Positions 37,120 through 46,500 are shown, counted from the stretch's first letter. The stretch is 64,000 nucleotides of DNA from Cellulomonas humilata (GCF_030814415.1 NZ_JAUSVB010000008.1:1-64000), one strand, 5' to 3'. The notes: a model not told the origin generated them from the sequence alone. Translations and numbers: made by a program.

Positions 37120-37974
37120 GTGGCGAGCTCTGAGGCCATCGACCGGGGAGGCGCCACCGCTGACGGTGGCGGCGCGTCTGCAGGCGCAACGACGGTCACT
37201 CTCGTACGGGTCGACCGGATTCGGCCGGAGGAAGGTCTTGGCCGCAAGAGGGATCGCGAAGGTCATCTCGAACTGCAACAATCCATTCGACAGTTTGGCG
37301 TTCTCACACCGATCACGGTTCGGCCTGCCGGCGATGACACCGACGATTATCTTCTTATCAAGGGTCAAGGTAGAACTCTCGCCTGTCGCATCCTCGGTCT
37401 GGATGAAATCCCGGCAATCGTCGTCGACGAGTCTTACGGCCAGGACGAGAAAGTTCGCCAGTTCCTGGTTGAGAATGTCGCGCGGCTCAGGATGCGCCCT
37501 GTGGACCGCGCCCTCCTGATTCGGAGGGCACGGGAAAACGGGGAGGAAACGACCGATATTGCGCGCCGCTTTGGCGTCGCGGCGACAACGGTTCGCCGGC
37601 TGCTCGCCCAACTCGAAGATGCATCGACGGCCGAAGTGGCTGCTCTACGCTCGGGTGAAATCAGCCTCTCCCTTCACGCTGTCATTGCCCGGCATGTCGA
37701 CCCAGCGGATCGAGACGATGCGGTCATAGTTGTATCCGGTGCCGAGATCCGCACTAAGGAACTCGAGGCGATCTTTGTCGGACTCGGCTGGAGCGAGTTG
37801 TCAAATCTCGGTCTGAGGCAGCGAGCCCAACGCATGGCCCTGCTCAGCTGGGCATGCTATTCGATGTCGAACCTCCCCAATGGTTCTGTCAGGGAGCGCA
37901 TTCGACGGCTCGCACTGCACTTTCCCGCTCAATTTGAAGACGATGGTGCGACGTTGGCGTTGGTGTCCCAGTGA
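37120..37974 (+). CDS. ParB/RepB-like protein
   Basis: 284 aa from GTG 37120. ParB N-terminal domain: VRVDRIRPEEG, LQQSIRQFGVLTPITVR, LLIKGQGRTLACRILG (the GxxR signature appears as GQGRT). An HTH follows (TTDIARRFGVAATTVRRLLA), as in RepB-type partition proteins, then a C-terminal helical domain. No parA ATPase gene is near, so this is not an ordinary partition locus. It is coupled by GTGA to a second ParB-like gene and then to a methyltransferase. Confidence 0.85.
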   Translation: MASSEAIDRGGATADGGGASAGATTVTLVRVDRIRPEEGLGRKRDREGHLELQQSIRQFGVLTPITVRPAGDDTDDYLLIKGQGRTLACRILGLDEIPAIVVDESYGQDEKVRQFLVENVARLRMRPVDRALLIRRARENGEETTDIARRFGVAATTVRRLLAQLEDASTAEVAALRSGEISLSLHAVIARHVDPADRDDAVIVVSGAEIRTKELEAIFVGLGWSELSNLGLRQRAQRMALLSWACYSMSNLPNGSVRERIRRLALHFPAQFEDDGATLALVSQ

Positions 37975-38837
37975 AGATCATTGAGATCCGTCCCGATGAG
38001 CTCGAAGTTAGCTCTGACTTTTCCCGCTCTACCAGTACCCGCTCGTTCGAGGATCGGCTGCGCTCCTCTATTGAGGCGATTGGCCTGGCGGAGCCTCTTA
38101 AGGTGGTCAAGAAGCCCTCCGGCGGATACCTGGTGATCGATGGGATTCTGCGTCTCCAGGCTGTCAGAAACATTCGATCACGTGATCCCCAGAGGTTTTC
38201 CACAGTTCCCGCGTATCTCCTCGACTATTCCAGGCGGTTCGAAATCCGGTTTCAATCGGACATCTACCAAGATCTTTTGCCCAGCCAACTCGCGACGTTG
38301 GTAGAACACCTGCACAGGGCGGAGAGCGTGCGCAAGCTGGAGATCGCCAGGTTTATCGGCGTCTCACCAGCGACTCTTCGGAATTACACCGGTCTTTGGC
38401 GCCTCCTCGAGCGCGGTGGTCTCTTCGCAAAGATTGTTGAGCTGATGGACGTGGGTGTCTTTCCCGCATCCAACCCTTACGCATGGCTGCGCCTCACCGA
38501 GACTGGTCTCGAGCGGGCGATCCTGGTCCACTTTTCAAGCGGTCAGGAGCCTGAGGCGTGGATTGACGGTGCGGTTCGCGACGCGCGGCTCGGACAGGCC
38601 GCACGCTATCAGCTAAAGCACGTGGAATCGGTTACGGCGTCGTTGCCCGCAGATTGTTATCGCGTCGGCGAGGACGTGCGAGCGATCAAACGAGACTTGG
38701 GCCTGCGGCGGGCCGCGGACCGCGCAGACATGGAAGACCTTCGTGAGGTGCGAGGAAAGCTCATCGAGGTCTCTCGAAACACGCGCGAGCCGGTTCTTAG
38801 GGTCGCCGCAACAGCGCTGTCGGAGTACTTGTCATGA
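37971..38837 (+). CDS. Second ParB-like protein
   Basis: 288 aa from GTG 37971 (GTGA overlap). N-terminal ParB-type fold: IEIRPDELEVSSDF, DRLRSSIEAIGLAEPLKVV, YLVIDGILRLQAVRNI. Here the GxxR box reads DGILRL, so it differs from canonical ParB and may have lost or changed its nucleotide function. An HTH follows (EIARFIGVSPATLRNYTGLW). Overlaps the methyltransferase start by 4 bp. Two different ParB-like proteins in a row suggest a heteromeric DNA-binding pair. Confidence 0.85.
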   Translation: MKIIEIRPDELEVSSDFSRSTSTRSFEDRLRSSIEAIGLAEPLKVVKKPSGGYLVIDGILRLQAVRNIRSRDPQRFSTVPAYLLDYSRRFEIRFQSDIYQDLLPSQLATLVEHLHRAESVRKLEIARFIGVSPATLRNYTGLWRLLERGGLFAKIVELMDVGVFPASNPYAWLRLTETGLERAILVHFSSGQEPEAWIDGAVRDARLGQAARYQLKHVESVTASLPADCYRVGEDVRAIKRDLGLRRAADRADMEDLREVRGKLIEVSRNTREPVLRVAATALSEYLS

Positions 38838-40192
38838 GCACGAGCCCCATTTGGTCGCAGGACGCGTATTTTGATTCTCCAGAGCCCGAATCGGTCGACG
38901 GCGGGACCACTTCGCATGGCGATCTTTGGCATACCGTGAGCTCTCGCTGGGGCCATGCAATGCACGCGATGTGCTCGTACTACGGCATGTTCCCTGCGAA
39001 GGTTGCCCACTACTTCATTCAGCGCTATTCCCTGCCTGGAGATCTCGTTGTCGACCCTTTTAGCGGTCGCGGGACGACAGCCCTCCAGGCGAGAATGGAA
39101 GGTCGGCGAGCGATCTGCAATGATTTGAGCCCCTTGGCGTTTGTGCTTTCGAGCGCGAAGGTTGCCCCACCGGGGTGGCGCGCGGTCAACGCCTACGTGG
39201 ACGAACTAGAGCAGCAATTCAGGTTCTCTGCTTACGACGGCGTCGATGTGTCTGAAGACATTCGGATGCTGTATCACGACAACACACTGCGACAGCTTGT
39301 CTATTTGAGAGAGCGGCTGCTGAGCACACCGGTTGACCAGTGGTCGCCGAACGAGTTCATGGTTGGCGGCGCACTTGCGGGAATCATGCATGGTGGATGG
39401 CGGCGTGACGGGAGCTCGCAGTACCTAAGCATCAGCATGCCAAATACGTTCAGCATGTCGCCCTCCTACGTGGCGAAGTACATCGCGGAGAATGGCCTTC
39501 AGAAGCTAGACCAGGACGTGTTTGAGCGGCTGCGCGACAAGCTGGCGCGCCTCTACCTTGATGACTATGCGGGCGAGGGCGGCCAGACCTTCCACCAAGA
39601 CGCAGTCGAACTGCTTATGGGGTCCAAAGGAACCCATGCCAACGCCGACCTCATCGTGACCTCGCCGCCATACCTAGGGGTCGTAAACTATGGCGCATCG
39701 AACTGGATCCGTCTCTGGCTTCTGGGTATAGACGGGGTTTCTCGGGATCAAGGCGCGGGCCGAAAGCGGCTCGATGCAGCTCTTGACCATAGCCACACGT
39801 ACGCCACGTACCGAGACTTCATGCTGCGAACGCTTCACGGCGTCGAGCGCTCTCTGAAGCGCGATGGCGTCGCTGTTCTCGTGATCGGTGACGTTGCAGA
39901 GTCGGGAAAGCGACCAGTTCCGCTTGCCGCCAACTTGTGGGACGACGTGAAGTCGGAAACCAATCTTCGTTTGCTCGAGCTCGTTGAGGATGACCTACCA
40001 ACGCAGAACAAGGTGAGCAGGATCTGGGGTGAAACCAAGGGGCAGGCGACGAATCGAGATTGTGCGTTGATCCTCACCCACGCTGATGGGGACCCGGACC
40101 TTAGTAGAACCGAGATTGATTGGTCCGAGCCGTACCGGGACGGCGGGCCCGATGCCGCGCACGATCGCCTCCGCCGCAACCGCGCAAGGTGA
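38834..40192 (+). CDS. DNA amino-methyltransferase (N4-cytosine or N6-adenine)
   Basis: 452 aa from ATG 38834 (ATGA overlap). Motif I VDPFSGRGTTALQARMEGR (~74) with the acidic ICNDLSPLA following, and catalytic motif IV VTSPPYLGVVNYG (~275). The TSPPY form is usual for N4-cytosine enzymes, but adenine cannot be excluded. Motif I precedes IV with ~200 residues between them, which would hold the target-recognition part (alpha-like order). It may protect the element or host from the nucleases of this cargo, or methylate as part of a restriction system. Confidence 0.88.
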   Translation: MSTSPIWSQDAYFDSPEPESVDGGTTSHGDLWHTVSSRWGHAMHAMCSYYGMFPAKVAHYFIQRYSLPGDLVVDPFSGRGTTALQARMEGRRAICNDLSPLAFVLSSAKVAPPGWRAVNAYVDELEQQFRFSAYDGVDVSEDIRMLYHDNTLRQLVYLRERLLSTPVDQWSPNEFMVGGALAGIMHGGWRRDGSSQYLSISMPNTFSMSPSYVAKYIAENGLQKLDQDVFERLRDKLARLYLDDYAGEGGQTFHQDAVELLMGSKGTHANADLIVTSPPYLGVVNYGASNWIRLWLLGIDGVSRDQGAGRKRLDAALDHSHTYATYRDFMLRTLHGVERSLKRDGVAVLVIGDVAESGKRPVPLAANLWDDVKSETNLRLLELVEDDLPTQNKVSRIWGETKGQATNRDCALILTHADGDPDLSRTEIDWSEPYRDGGPDAAHDRLRRNRAR

Positions 40193-40734
40193 TAGCGGGT
40201 GCCCCCCGAGACCGTCAAGGGGAGGCTGACAACGGCGCTGCTCGGCTTGCAGTCGTCTGCCTCAATCCGCCGAGCTCGAGCACCGGGAGCCGCACGCTTG
40301 GTGGTGTCCGGCGGCTCGCCGACGGTCTCGGGATCAACGACACCCTCACGGTCAACTTGCTTGACGTCCCATCGCAGTCGTTCGATGACTTTCCGACGGT
40401 AGGGGCTGACGAGCTACGTTGGCGCTCATCCCGCGAGCACCTCGCGTCTTCGCTTGAGATGCTCCGACCGGAGCGGGACGTTGTCGTCGCAGCGTGGGGG
40501 CTGTCAAAGTTCCGAGAGCCCTCACGGAGCCTGCTCAGCAGCCAGATTCGATGGCTGGTGCTTTTCCTTGACTCTGAGGGCTGGAGCCAGATGCATACGT
40601 TCGGCGGGCGGCCTCGGCACCCCTCCCGTTGGCACCAGTACGTAAGCGATAAGTACGGCAGGTTCTCTGAGTTTGAGCCGAGTGAGAGGTACGCTGCAGC
40701 CCTAACGAGTGGGCGACTCTCGGAGCTTCTTTGA
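40189..40734 (+). CDS. DUF1643-family protein
   Basis: 181 aa from GTG 40189 (GTGA overlap with the methyltransferase stop). Family marks: VVCLNPPSSSTGSRTLGGVRR, TVNLLDVPSQSFDDF, VVVAAWG, and FGGRPRHPSRWHQY near the end. DUF1643 proteins have no established function and are often found with phages and defense or modification loci. Its strict coupling to the methyltransferase suggests a part in base modification or its control. Confidence 0.8.
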   Translation: MIAGAPRDRQGEADNGAARLAVVCLNPPSSSTGSRTLGGVRRLADGLGINDTLTVNLLDVPSQSFDDFPTVGADELRWRSSREHLASSLEMLRPERDVVVAAWGLSKFREPSRSLLSSQIRWLVLFLDSEGWSQMHTFGGRPRHPSRWHQYVSDKYGRFSEFEPSERYAAALTSGRLSELL

Positions 40735-40798
40735 TCCGGATCGCTGTGTCGCCTGGGCCTCGAGCTATTCTTGAATTCGACTGTGAGTGAGTGTGAGG

Positions 40799-41596
40799 AT
40801 GTCGACCCTTTCCGACCTCGTGGAGGCACTGGAACGCGATGGCGCTCCAGAGCGTGCCGAGCGGTCAAATTCGGTCTTGGCGAAGTACGACGAGGGTCAG
40901 AGCGCCTACGATCTTCTTTGGTGTTATTCCGTTGGGCACGTGTTTGTGCGTCCGGAGACGCGTGGTGTGAAGCCCTTTGACTGCGACCAGCATGGGGTCC
41001 CTAGAGGTGCCCCGCGGGCAGCTGCGGTGCTGCCGCCCCCTCCTTCGAGCCCCACCTCAGGAGCTTCTGTCGACGACTTAACGCATTCACCTCGGGCCGA
41101 AGGCGCTCGGCCCGCAGTCGACGGCGGCTACGCTTCGGTCCGCTTTGCACACGATGCGGTGACGGTCCCGGGAGACGTTCGTGAAGTCGTCAATGCCGTC
41201 GTAGCGGGTGTGCCGGCGCTCGCAGACACGGTTAGCTCAGCGGGTGGCGTGAATAGGCAGCTCCTTAAAGGAGCCATTGGCCCGATCCTGAGCGAGTTCG
41301 GTCTCAAACCGGGCAGCGGCCGAGGAAGCTTCGCAGCATGGGAGATCGACTACGTGAGTTCGGCTCGCGCGGTGACGGTAAGTGTCCAGACCGGTCGCGC
41401 CGCCGCAAACAACACCGCACTTCTGGCCCTGCTTGCGGCGGCCGCGCTTCCTGAGGTCGATTGGGCGGTAATTGTTCTCCCACACAAGTACAAGGGCGCG
41501 AATGCATTCGATGCGGTAGCAAATCAATTTCTAGCCTTGACGAGAGTGCGCGGAGTCTCTCTTTCCCTTCAGGGAGCATTTATTGTTGGTTTCTAG
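40799..41596 (+). CDS. Possible restriction-endonuclease-like protein
   Basis: 265 aa from ATG 40799 (GTG 40787 in frame). Residues ~1-90 are a linker-rich N-terminus. The second half contains GPILSEFGLKPGSGRG, AWEIDYVSSARAVTVSVQTGRAAANN, VDWAVIVLPHKYKG. This resembles the core of BglII/XhoI-like restriction enzymes (acid ... E/S-x-Q-GRAxxNN ... VIVLP), but the usual Glu before the Gln reads Ser here. It may be a nuclease partner of the methyltransferase or an inactive relative. Confidence 0.6.
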   Translation: MSTLSDLVEALERDGAPERAERSNSVLAKYDEGQSAYDLLWCYSVGHVFVRPETRGVKPFDCDQHGVPRGAPRAAAVLPPPPSSPTSGASVDDLTHSPRAEGARPAVDGGYASVRFAHDAVTVPGDVREVVNAVVAGVPALADTVSSAGGVNRQLLKGAIGPILSEFGLKPGSGRGSFAAWEIDYVSSARAVTVSVQTGRAAANNTALLALLAAAALPEVDWAVIVLPHKYKGANAFDAVANQFLALTRVRGVSLSLQGAFIVGF

Positions 41597-42124
41597 GGGG
41601 CTCGGACGTAAGGCTCGAGTCTGGTGGTTAAATCGCAAATGTACAACCGTTCTTAACCGGTGATGCCGCGCGTCGACGACCGCTGAGTCCGGCACGCAGA
41701 GTGCGGAGCATGGGTGCCTGAGCAACGACCGATGTGGGCATGTCGACGGCCAGCCGTGCGAGGTTGTCGTTCGTCCAAGAGTGCGAGCACCCGCGTTGCC
41801 TTTGAGTCGGGGGACGGGCTCGAGACGCACGGACGGTCGCTCTATGGAGCGGTGCTTGCCGTTCGTCTCGATATCCGTCGAACACCGGGGACGAGACGCT
41901 ACGGTTCCCGGGTCAGCCCTGTCCAGCCTCCCGCCCGCCGCGGATGGGACGAGGCGTGTCGCAATGAATTGGCTGCTGCCGATCGGCAGCATTCGTGAGC
42001 ACCACCACGTGGAGATCGCCAACAGCCGCGCCGCGAAGGAGCCAGAGTCAGTCATGGAGAGGTGCCAGGTGGCCGGACAGGCGTTGAAGGGCCGGTCCAG
42101 ATCCAGCCAGAGGTACGACGGCTG
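41597..42124. other. Long intergenic region before the zinc-hook ATPase gene
   Basis: 528 bp. No convincing full gene. The only notable frame is a 53-codon one at 41964-42125 whose TGA overlaps the ATPase ATG (TGATG). The base composition rises again here compared with the preceding genes. It probably holds the promoter of the ATPase gene and marks the boundary between two cargo modules. Confidence 0.4.
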
Positions 42125-44704
42125 ATGTCGGAGCAAATGGAGGCCCCGGGGTCGGCGGCAACCGGATTGGTTGACCCTCGTGCGTTGCTCGCTCACTGGG
42201 CGAACGACAACGACGAGTGGGTTCGTCTGCTCGTCTCGGAGGTCATCGTCACTGGGCGTCCTGTCGGCGCCACCACGATCGAGAAGGCCTACCAGGTCTT
42301 CCGGCAGGAGAAGGCTCTCGACAAGCGCGAGCTGCCGACGGTCGCCAAACTCATCTTCGAGGCGCAGCTGGACGAGTCGGCACCGCCACTCGCCGTGACC
42401 CGCCTCTCCGAGGTGCATGGTGTCAACGCCCTGATTGCAGGTGCCGTGATCGAGCCGCACGAGGGCCTGACGATCCTGTACGGCGAGAACGGCACGGGGA
42501 AGACCGGTTACTCACGGATCTTCAAGGCTCTGGCGAACAGCCGCACCGCCGATACGATCCTCGGCAACGTTGAGACCGACCCTGCCGAGGGGCAGACCGC
42601 CAAGGTGGAGTTCAAGCTTGGCGACGACGAACAAAGCCTGACGTGGACCGGCGAGCGGGGAGTCTCACCGTTCACGCGCATGTCGATCTTCGACAGTCCT
42701 GCGGTGACAACCCACGTCGACGATGACCTCGACTACGTATACACACCGGCATCTCTAGCTCTCTTCAACCACGTGACGGCTGCCATCCAGGCGGTCACCG
42801 CCCAGATTGATGCGGCGATTGGCACACTCAGCGCGGGTAGCTCTGGGCTCATCTCGAGGTTCCAGCGCGGGTCGCGCATTTATCCGCTGATCGAGGCGCT
42901 CGGGGCGTCAACCGATCTAGCTGATCTGAAGGCAAAGGCGGTGACAGACGGCGATGCCGACCAGAAGCTCGACGTTCTGACCCAAGCCGTAGGCGCACTG
43001 CGGGCAAACACAATGGGCACCCAGATCGCGGCGCTCAGGGCGGAGCAGCGCGTCCTGACGCAGGCTGTGGCGGCTGCCGAGGCACTCCTGGCGTTCGATG
43101 CGACTGCCTATAACGAGACACTTGTGAGGCGCGCAGAGCTCACGGTCGACCACGAGACATTCCGGAGCGAGCTGTTCGCCGCTGCGGACCTACCTGCGGA
43201 TCCCGACGACAGCTGGAGCAACTTCATCGAGGCTGGCGAGAAACATCGCCAGCACCTCGTCGAGCTTGAGGCACACGACTCGAATCGCTGCCTCTACTGC
43301 CGTCAGCCTCTTCTCGATCCCGCACGGGTGCTGATCGCCAGGTACTCGATCTACCTCGAAGACAAGATCTCAGCCGACATCCGCGCCACCGACACCATCA
43401 TGGCTGGGTTCAAGCGTCAGATCACGAACATTAAGAACAGCGAGCTTGTCGCCTTCATTGGCGAGTACTCGGCCGAGGAAGAGAAGCCGACCCACTTCTC
43501 GCAGGTTGTGGCGATCGAGGGTGCGAGCAGTGCACTGGCGACCGCTGTGGCCGAAGCCAAGCCCGCGAGCCTCACGATCTCAGCCGTCGTCACCAACCCC
43601 AATGCTGACGTCGAGGCTGCTCTGGCCACCGTTGGCGCCAATATCTCGACGCTGGAGACGCTGCAGCAGAATCGGGCGCAAGTGCTCGAAGAGAAGCAGG
43701 CGGAACTGCTGGAGTCCAAGGCCGCCGTCGAGCTCGGCAAGTCCTGGCCCCTGATCGAAGCTCAAGTTAAGAGCGCCAAGGAGGCCGATCAGCTCAAGAC
43801 CCTCAAGCGTCCACTGCCGTCGCAAGGACGGGCGGTCACGGAGCTGGCGAAGACCGCAAGCGACCAGCTCATCAACCAGAGCTTCGACGTGCTGTTCCTC
43901 GAGGAGTGCGAAGCGCTCCGAGCGCGACCGCTGAAGTTGCAGTTCGTGGGACGCGAGGGCAGGGCGCAGCGGCGAAAGGTTATGAGCGGCAGGCACAAGC
44001 CATCGAAAGTCCTGTCGGAGGGTGAGCAGAAGGTGCTCGCGCTCGCCGACTTCCTGGCTGAGGCACGGCTGGCTGGCATCACCGCACCGGTGATTTTCGA
44101 CGACCCCGTATCGAGCCTCGACCATCGCCGGATAAACGAGGTTGCTCAGCGCATAGCGCGGTTGGCCGACGACAACCAGGTCATCGTCTTCACTCACGAC
44201 ATCCTGTTCGCGACGACGCTCCTTGGGCTATTCGAGAAGTCGAAGCGGTGCGTCTACTTCCAGGTCACTGATGAAGACGGCAAGGGGAAGGTGACTCGTG
44301 CGACTGGTCCTCGTTGGGACACGTTGAGCGGTATCCGCGGGAAGATCAACACCACGATCGAGGCTGCGAAGCAGCAGGATGGAGAGGCGCGCGACGCGCT
44401 CGTTCGGGTTGGCTACGGCTGGCTGAGGTCATGGTGTGAGGTCTTCACCGAGACCGAGCTGTTCCAAGGTGTAACGCAGCGATACCAGCCGAACGTTGGC
44501 ATGACCCGGCTGCAGAACGTCAACACGGACAAACTTGGCGACATCATCCCGAAGGTCACAGAGGTGTTTGAGGAGGCCTGCCGGTACATCGACGGTCACT
44601 CTCAGCCACTCGTGACTCTCGGTGTGAGTCCGACACTGGCGGGTCTCGAGCAGCGCTGGGCTGAACTCCGGGAGCTGAAGAAGCTCAACGAGGACAAGTC
44701 GTGA
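42125..44704 (+). CDS. AAA_13-like ATPase with zinc hook (RloC/PrrC-like layout)
   Basis: 859 aa from ATG 42125. Walker A LYGENGTGKTGYSRIF (~118), coiled-coil arms with a zinc hook CLYCRQPLL (~389), signature LSEGEQKVLALADFLAEA, Walker B VIFDDPVSSLDHRR (~657) and switch histidine VFTHDILF. A ~150-residue C-terminal domain follows. The ATPase and hook match the architecture of anticodon nuclease RloC and other stand-alone defense ATPases. I could not confirm an ACNase Arg-Glu-His triad in the tail, so the effector activity is unknown. Confidence 0.82.
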   Translation: MSEQMEAPGSAATGLVDPRALLAHWANDNDEWVRLLVSEVIVTGRPVGATTIEKAYQVFRQEKALDKRELPTVAKLIFEAQLDESAPPLAVTRLSEVHGVNALIAGAVIEPHEGLTILYGENGTGKTGYSRIFKALANSRTADTILGNVETDPAEGQTAKVEFKLGDDEQSLTWTGERGVSPFTRMSIFDSPAVTTHVDDDLDYVYTPASLALFNHVTAAIQAVTAQIDAAIGTLSAGSSGLISRFQRGSRIYPLIEALGASTDLADLKAKAVTDGDADQKLDVLTQAVGALRANTMGTQIAALRAEQRVLTQAVAAAEALLAFDATAYNETLVRRAELTVDHETFRSELFAAADLPADPDDSWSNFIEAGEKHRQHLVELEAHDSNRCLYCRQPLLDPARVLIARYSIYLEDKISADIRATDTIMAGFKRQITNIKNSELVAFIGEYSAEEEKPTHFSQVVAIEGASSALATAVAEAKPASLTISAVVTNPNADVEAALATVGANISTLETLQQNRAQVLEEKQAELLESKAAVELGKSWPLIEAQVKSAKEADQLKTLKRPLPSQGRAVTELAKTASDQLINQSFDVLFLEECEALRARPLKLQFVGREGRAQRRKVMSGRHKPSKVLSEGEQKVLALADFLAEARLAGITAPVIFDDPVSSLDHRRINEVAQRIARLADDNQVIVFTHDILFATTLLGLFEKSKRCVYFQVTDEDGKGKVTRATGPRWDTLSGIRGKINTTIEAAKQQDGEARDALVRVGYGWLRSWCEVFTETELFQGVTQRYQPNVGMTRLQNVNTDKLGDIIPKVTEVFEEACRYIDGHSQPLVTLGVSPTLAGLEQRWAELRELKKLNEDKS

Positions 44705-45039
44705 GCCTGCTGACGTTCACGCGTATCGCTCCGCTCTGATCCCGGACACATGTTGAGCGTGCGGGACCCGGTAGACAGATCGTGACACCGCTGCCGGCGC
44801 CACCGCCAGCAGATCCGGGTGTGATCCATCTGCCGAAGCGGTCATGTTGACCATGTCAACGGATCGCTTCGAAGCGCGGGGGCACCGACCGACCGACGGT
44901 CGTAGACGTGCAGATCAGAAGTTGGCGTGCGTCCGCCGGTATTCACCGAGTCGCCTTCGATTCCCCGTCGCTCCGTCACCAGGGCGCGGCTGCTGATATT
45001 CCGACCAGGTGATCCAGCCCGTCGAGTTGCGGAAACCGC
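44705..45039. other. Gap holding the internal att-like remnant
   Basis: 335 bp with no gene. Contains the palindrome GTTGACCATGTCAAC at 44846-44860 and the truncated att core at 44956-44965 described separately. Confidence 0.5.
44846..44965 (+). repeat. Degenerate copy of the element's right end (fossil attR)
   Basis: Aligns with 53545-53664: both start with a GTTGACCAYGTCAAC palindrome, share GTGCAGATCAG and GTCCGCCGG, and reach CGCCTTCGATTCCC after exactly the same distance (110 bp from palindrome to TTCGATT). At 53655 the core continues for another 11 bp; here it diverges after 10 bp. Best read as the right end of an older or neighbouring island. Confidence 0.8.
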
Positions 45040-45273
45040 TCAACGCAGTCTCCAGATACCGTGGCCCTTCGGCGCCGCCAAAGCGAACAGATCCTCGCCT
45101 TTGAAGTTCGCGGAGTCGGACGAGTGGCACTCGAGAGCGTTCCTGACGGTGGCTTCCCAGGACCCCGCCACGCCAGGTCGCTGCACCCTGACCTGTGCGT
45201 AAATCTGCGCCAGCGACGCCGAACCCCCGAGAGCACGGAGAGCATCGACGACTTCCAGCTTCCAGGGCTTCAT
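45040..45273 (-). CDS. Small winged-helix domain protein
   Basis: 77 aa from ATG 45273. The protein is one domain: LEVVDALRALGGSASLAQIY, then SWEATVRNALECHSSDSANF and a final DLFALAAPKGHGIWRL. This wHTH type is often fused to, or found beside, nucleases and HNH proteins. First gene inside the second part of the island. Confidence 0.75.
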   Translation of the reverse strand: MKPWKLEVVDALRALGGSASLAQIYAQVRVQRPGVAGSWEATVRNALECHSSDSANFKGEDLFALAAPKGHGIWRLR

Positions 45274-45389
45274 GCCAGGACGATAGGGCACGGCCGCCGC
45301 TGTGGCGCGGTCGAGACAGGCTCGTGGCACCCTCGGAGCGCGGCCCGCGAGGGTGCGCGGCCGGTCGTTCGCGACGATGGCTGCCTGGA

Positions 45390-46463
45390 TTAGCGCCAGT
45401 TTGCCTGCTCGTCTATGTCCCAGACCGCTTTGCGGGCGACCTGTTCGACTTTCTCAAAGCAGTCCTCGATGGCTGCGAACTCGGTGAAGAGTGCATGCTT
45501 GTCGCTCATGCTCTCCAGGGCAGTTGCCCTCTCGACCCATGACCTGAGGTCGTTCATCGTCAGCGGGTAGTTTCGACTCCGCATCACCTCGGGGTCGAAA
45601 ATTGCTTCCGCGTCGCCGTCTTGTATCTGCATTGCGAGGATTGCATCACCAGGGATCACATCACGGCCGGTGAGGTTCTCCTCGACGTACGCAATATTGT
45701 CCTGGAGGTCAGCAAGGCGCGCCAGGAGATGCTCGCCTAGCGCACTCCGCACCGCATTGAGGTCGAGTTGCACAGCCTCCCTCAGTTGCTTGGCGGCTAG
45801 ATGGGGCAGCTGGAACAGGTCTCGAGGGGTGGGGAGATCTTCGTGGAGGAGCGCGAGCTCGGGGCCAAGTGGTTTATCGAAATCGCCGCTGATTAGAGTG
45901 TCGGGCTCGTAGTTTTCGAGCACGGTACAGGCCGCGTCGACGTATACCAGCACGGCGGGTCGGATTACCTCGATCCGGTGATGGTCACGATGATAGGTCT
46001 CGTTCCGATATTCATGTAGTTTCTTGAGCACTGGCCCGAGGTCATTGGGCAGCCTGCCCCGTCCAATCAGAAAGTCAATCTTCTCCGCGAACTCACGGTC
46101 GATCTTGCTTCGCCTTCTCTTCGAGACCACTGTTGCTTCGAGCTTCTCGATCTCCGCCCGAAGCCAGTCCGCGCCGAGTCTCTGGCGTTCCGCACGAAAG
46201 ACGCGGTCGGACCCAGTCTCGATTCGACGCAAGTTCTCCAGTTGAGCGAAAGGATAGCGTTCGCCATCCAACTCGGACTTTGCCATGCGATGCATGATCA
46301 ATTCGACGGCGCTGTCGAGCAGGATATACGCTAGCCGGAGCTGAGGAACCCGCCCGATCGCGATAAGGCGCTCGACCTCATTGAATTGCACGATTATCAG
46401 TTCGAGACTCTTCACCTGCGCCGCACTTTCCGTCTCCGCCTGTCTCTTCGGACGGTTCCTCAC
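45390..46463 (-). CDS. Hypothetical cargo protein, charged and helical
   Basis: About 357 aa; start uncertain. I use GTG 46463 because the frame upstream of it overlaps the next gene and reads Arg/Ser-rich shadow sequence. Features: a helical N-terminal half (LAYILLDSAVELIMHRMAKSE), HEYRNETYHRDHHRIEVIRP (a HEPN-like or AbiV-like pattern RNxxxH: RNETYH), and DNIAYVEENLTGRDV. The RN-x4-6-H motif is typical of HEPN ribonucleases, so a toxin or defense role is possible but not shown. AT-richer than the backbone. Confidence 0.6.
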   Translation of the reverse strand: MRNRPKRQAETESAAQVKSLELIIVQFNEVERLIAIGRVPQLRLAYILLDSAVELIMHRMAKSELDGERYPFAQLENLRRIETGSDRVFRAERQRLGADWLRAEIEKLEATVVSKRRRSKIDREFAEKIDFLIGRGRLPNDLGPVLKKLHEYRNETYHRDHHRIEVIRPAVLVYVDAACTVLENYEPDTLISGDFDKPLGPELALLHEDLPTPRDLFQLPHLAAKQLREAVQLDLNAVRSALGEHLLARLADLQDNIAYVEENLTGRDVIPGDAILAMQIQDGDAEAIFDPEVMRSRNYPLTMNDLRSWVERATALESMSDKHALFTEFAAIEDCFEKVEQVARKAVWDIDEQANWR

Positions 46464-46500
46464 CGTACGGCTTCGACTCCTGCCATTGCATCTCGACGCG

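Noticed and set aside
37120..38837. Plasmid partition locus
   Set aside because: Two ParB-like proteins but no ParA ATPase, and strict coupling to a methyltransferase argues against simple partition.
41531..42460. Minus-strand 309-codon frame over the gap before the zinc-hook ATPase
   Set aside because: Reads across parts of two well-supported plus-strand genes; low-complexity mix without motifs. I considered a transposase remnant but saw no DDE or HTH pattern.
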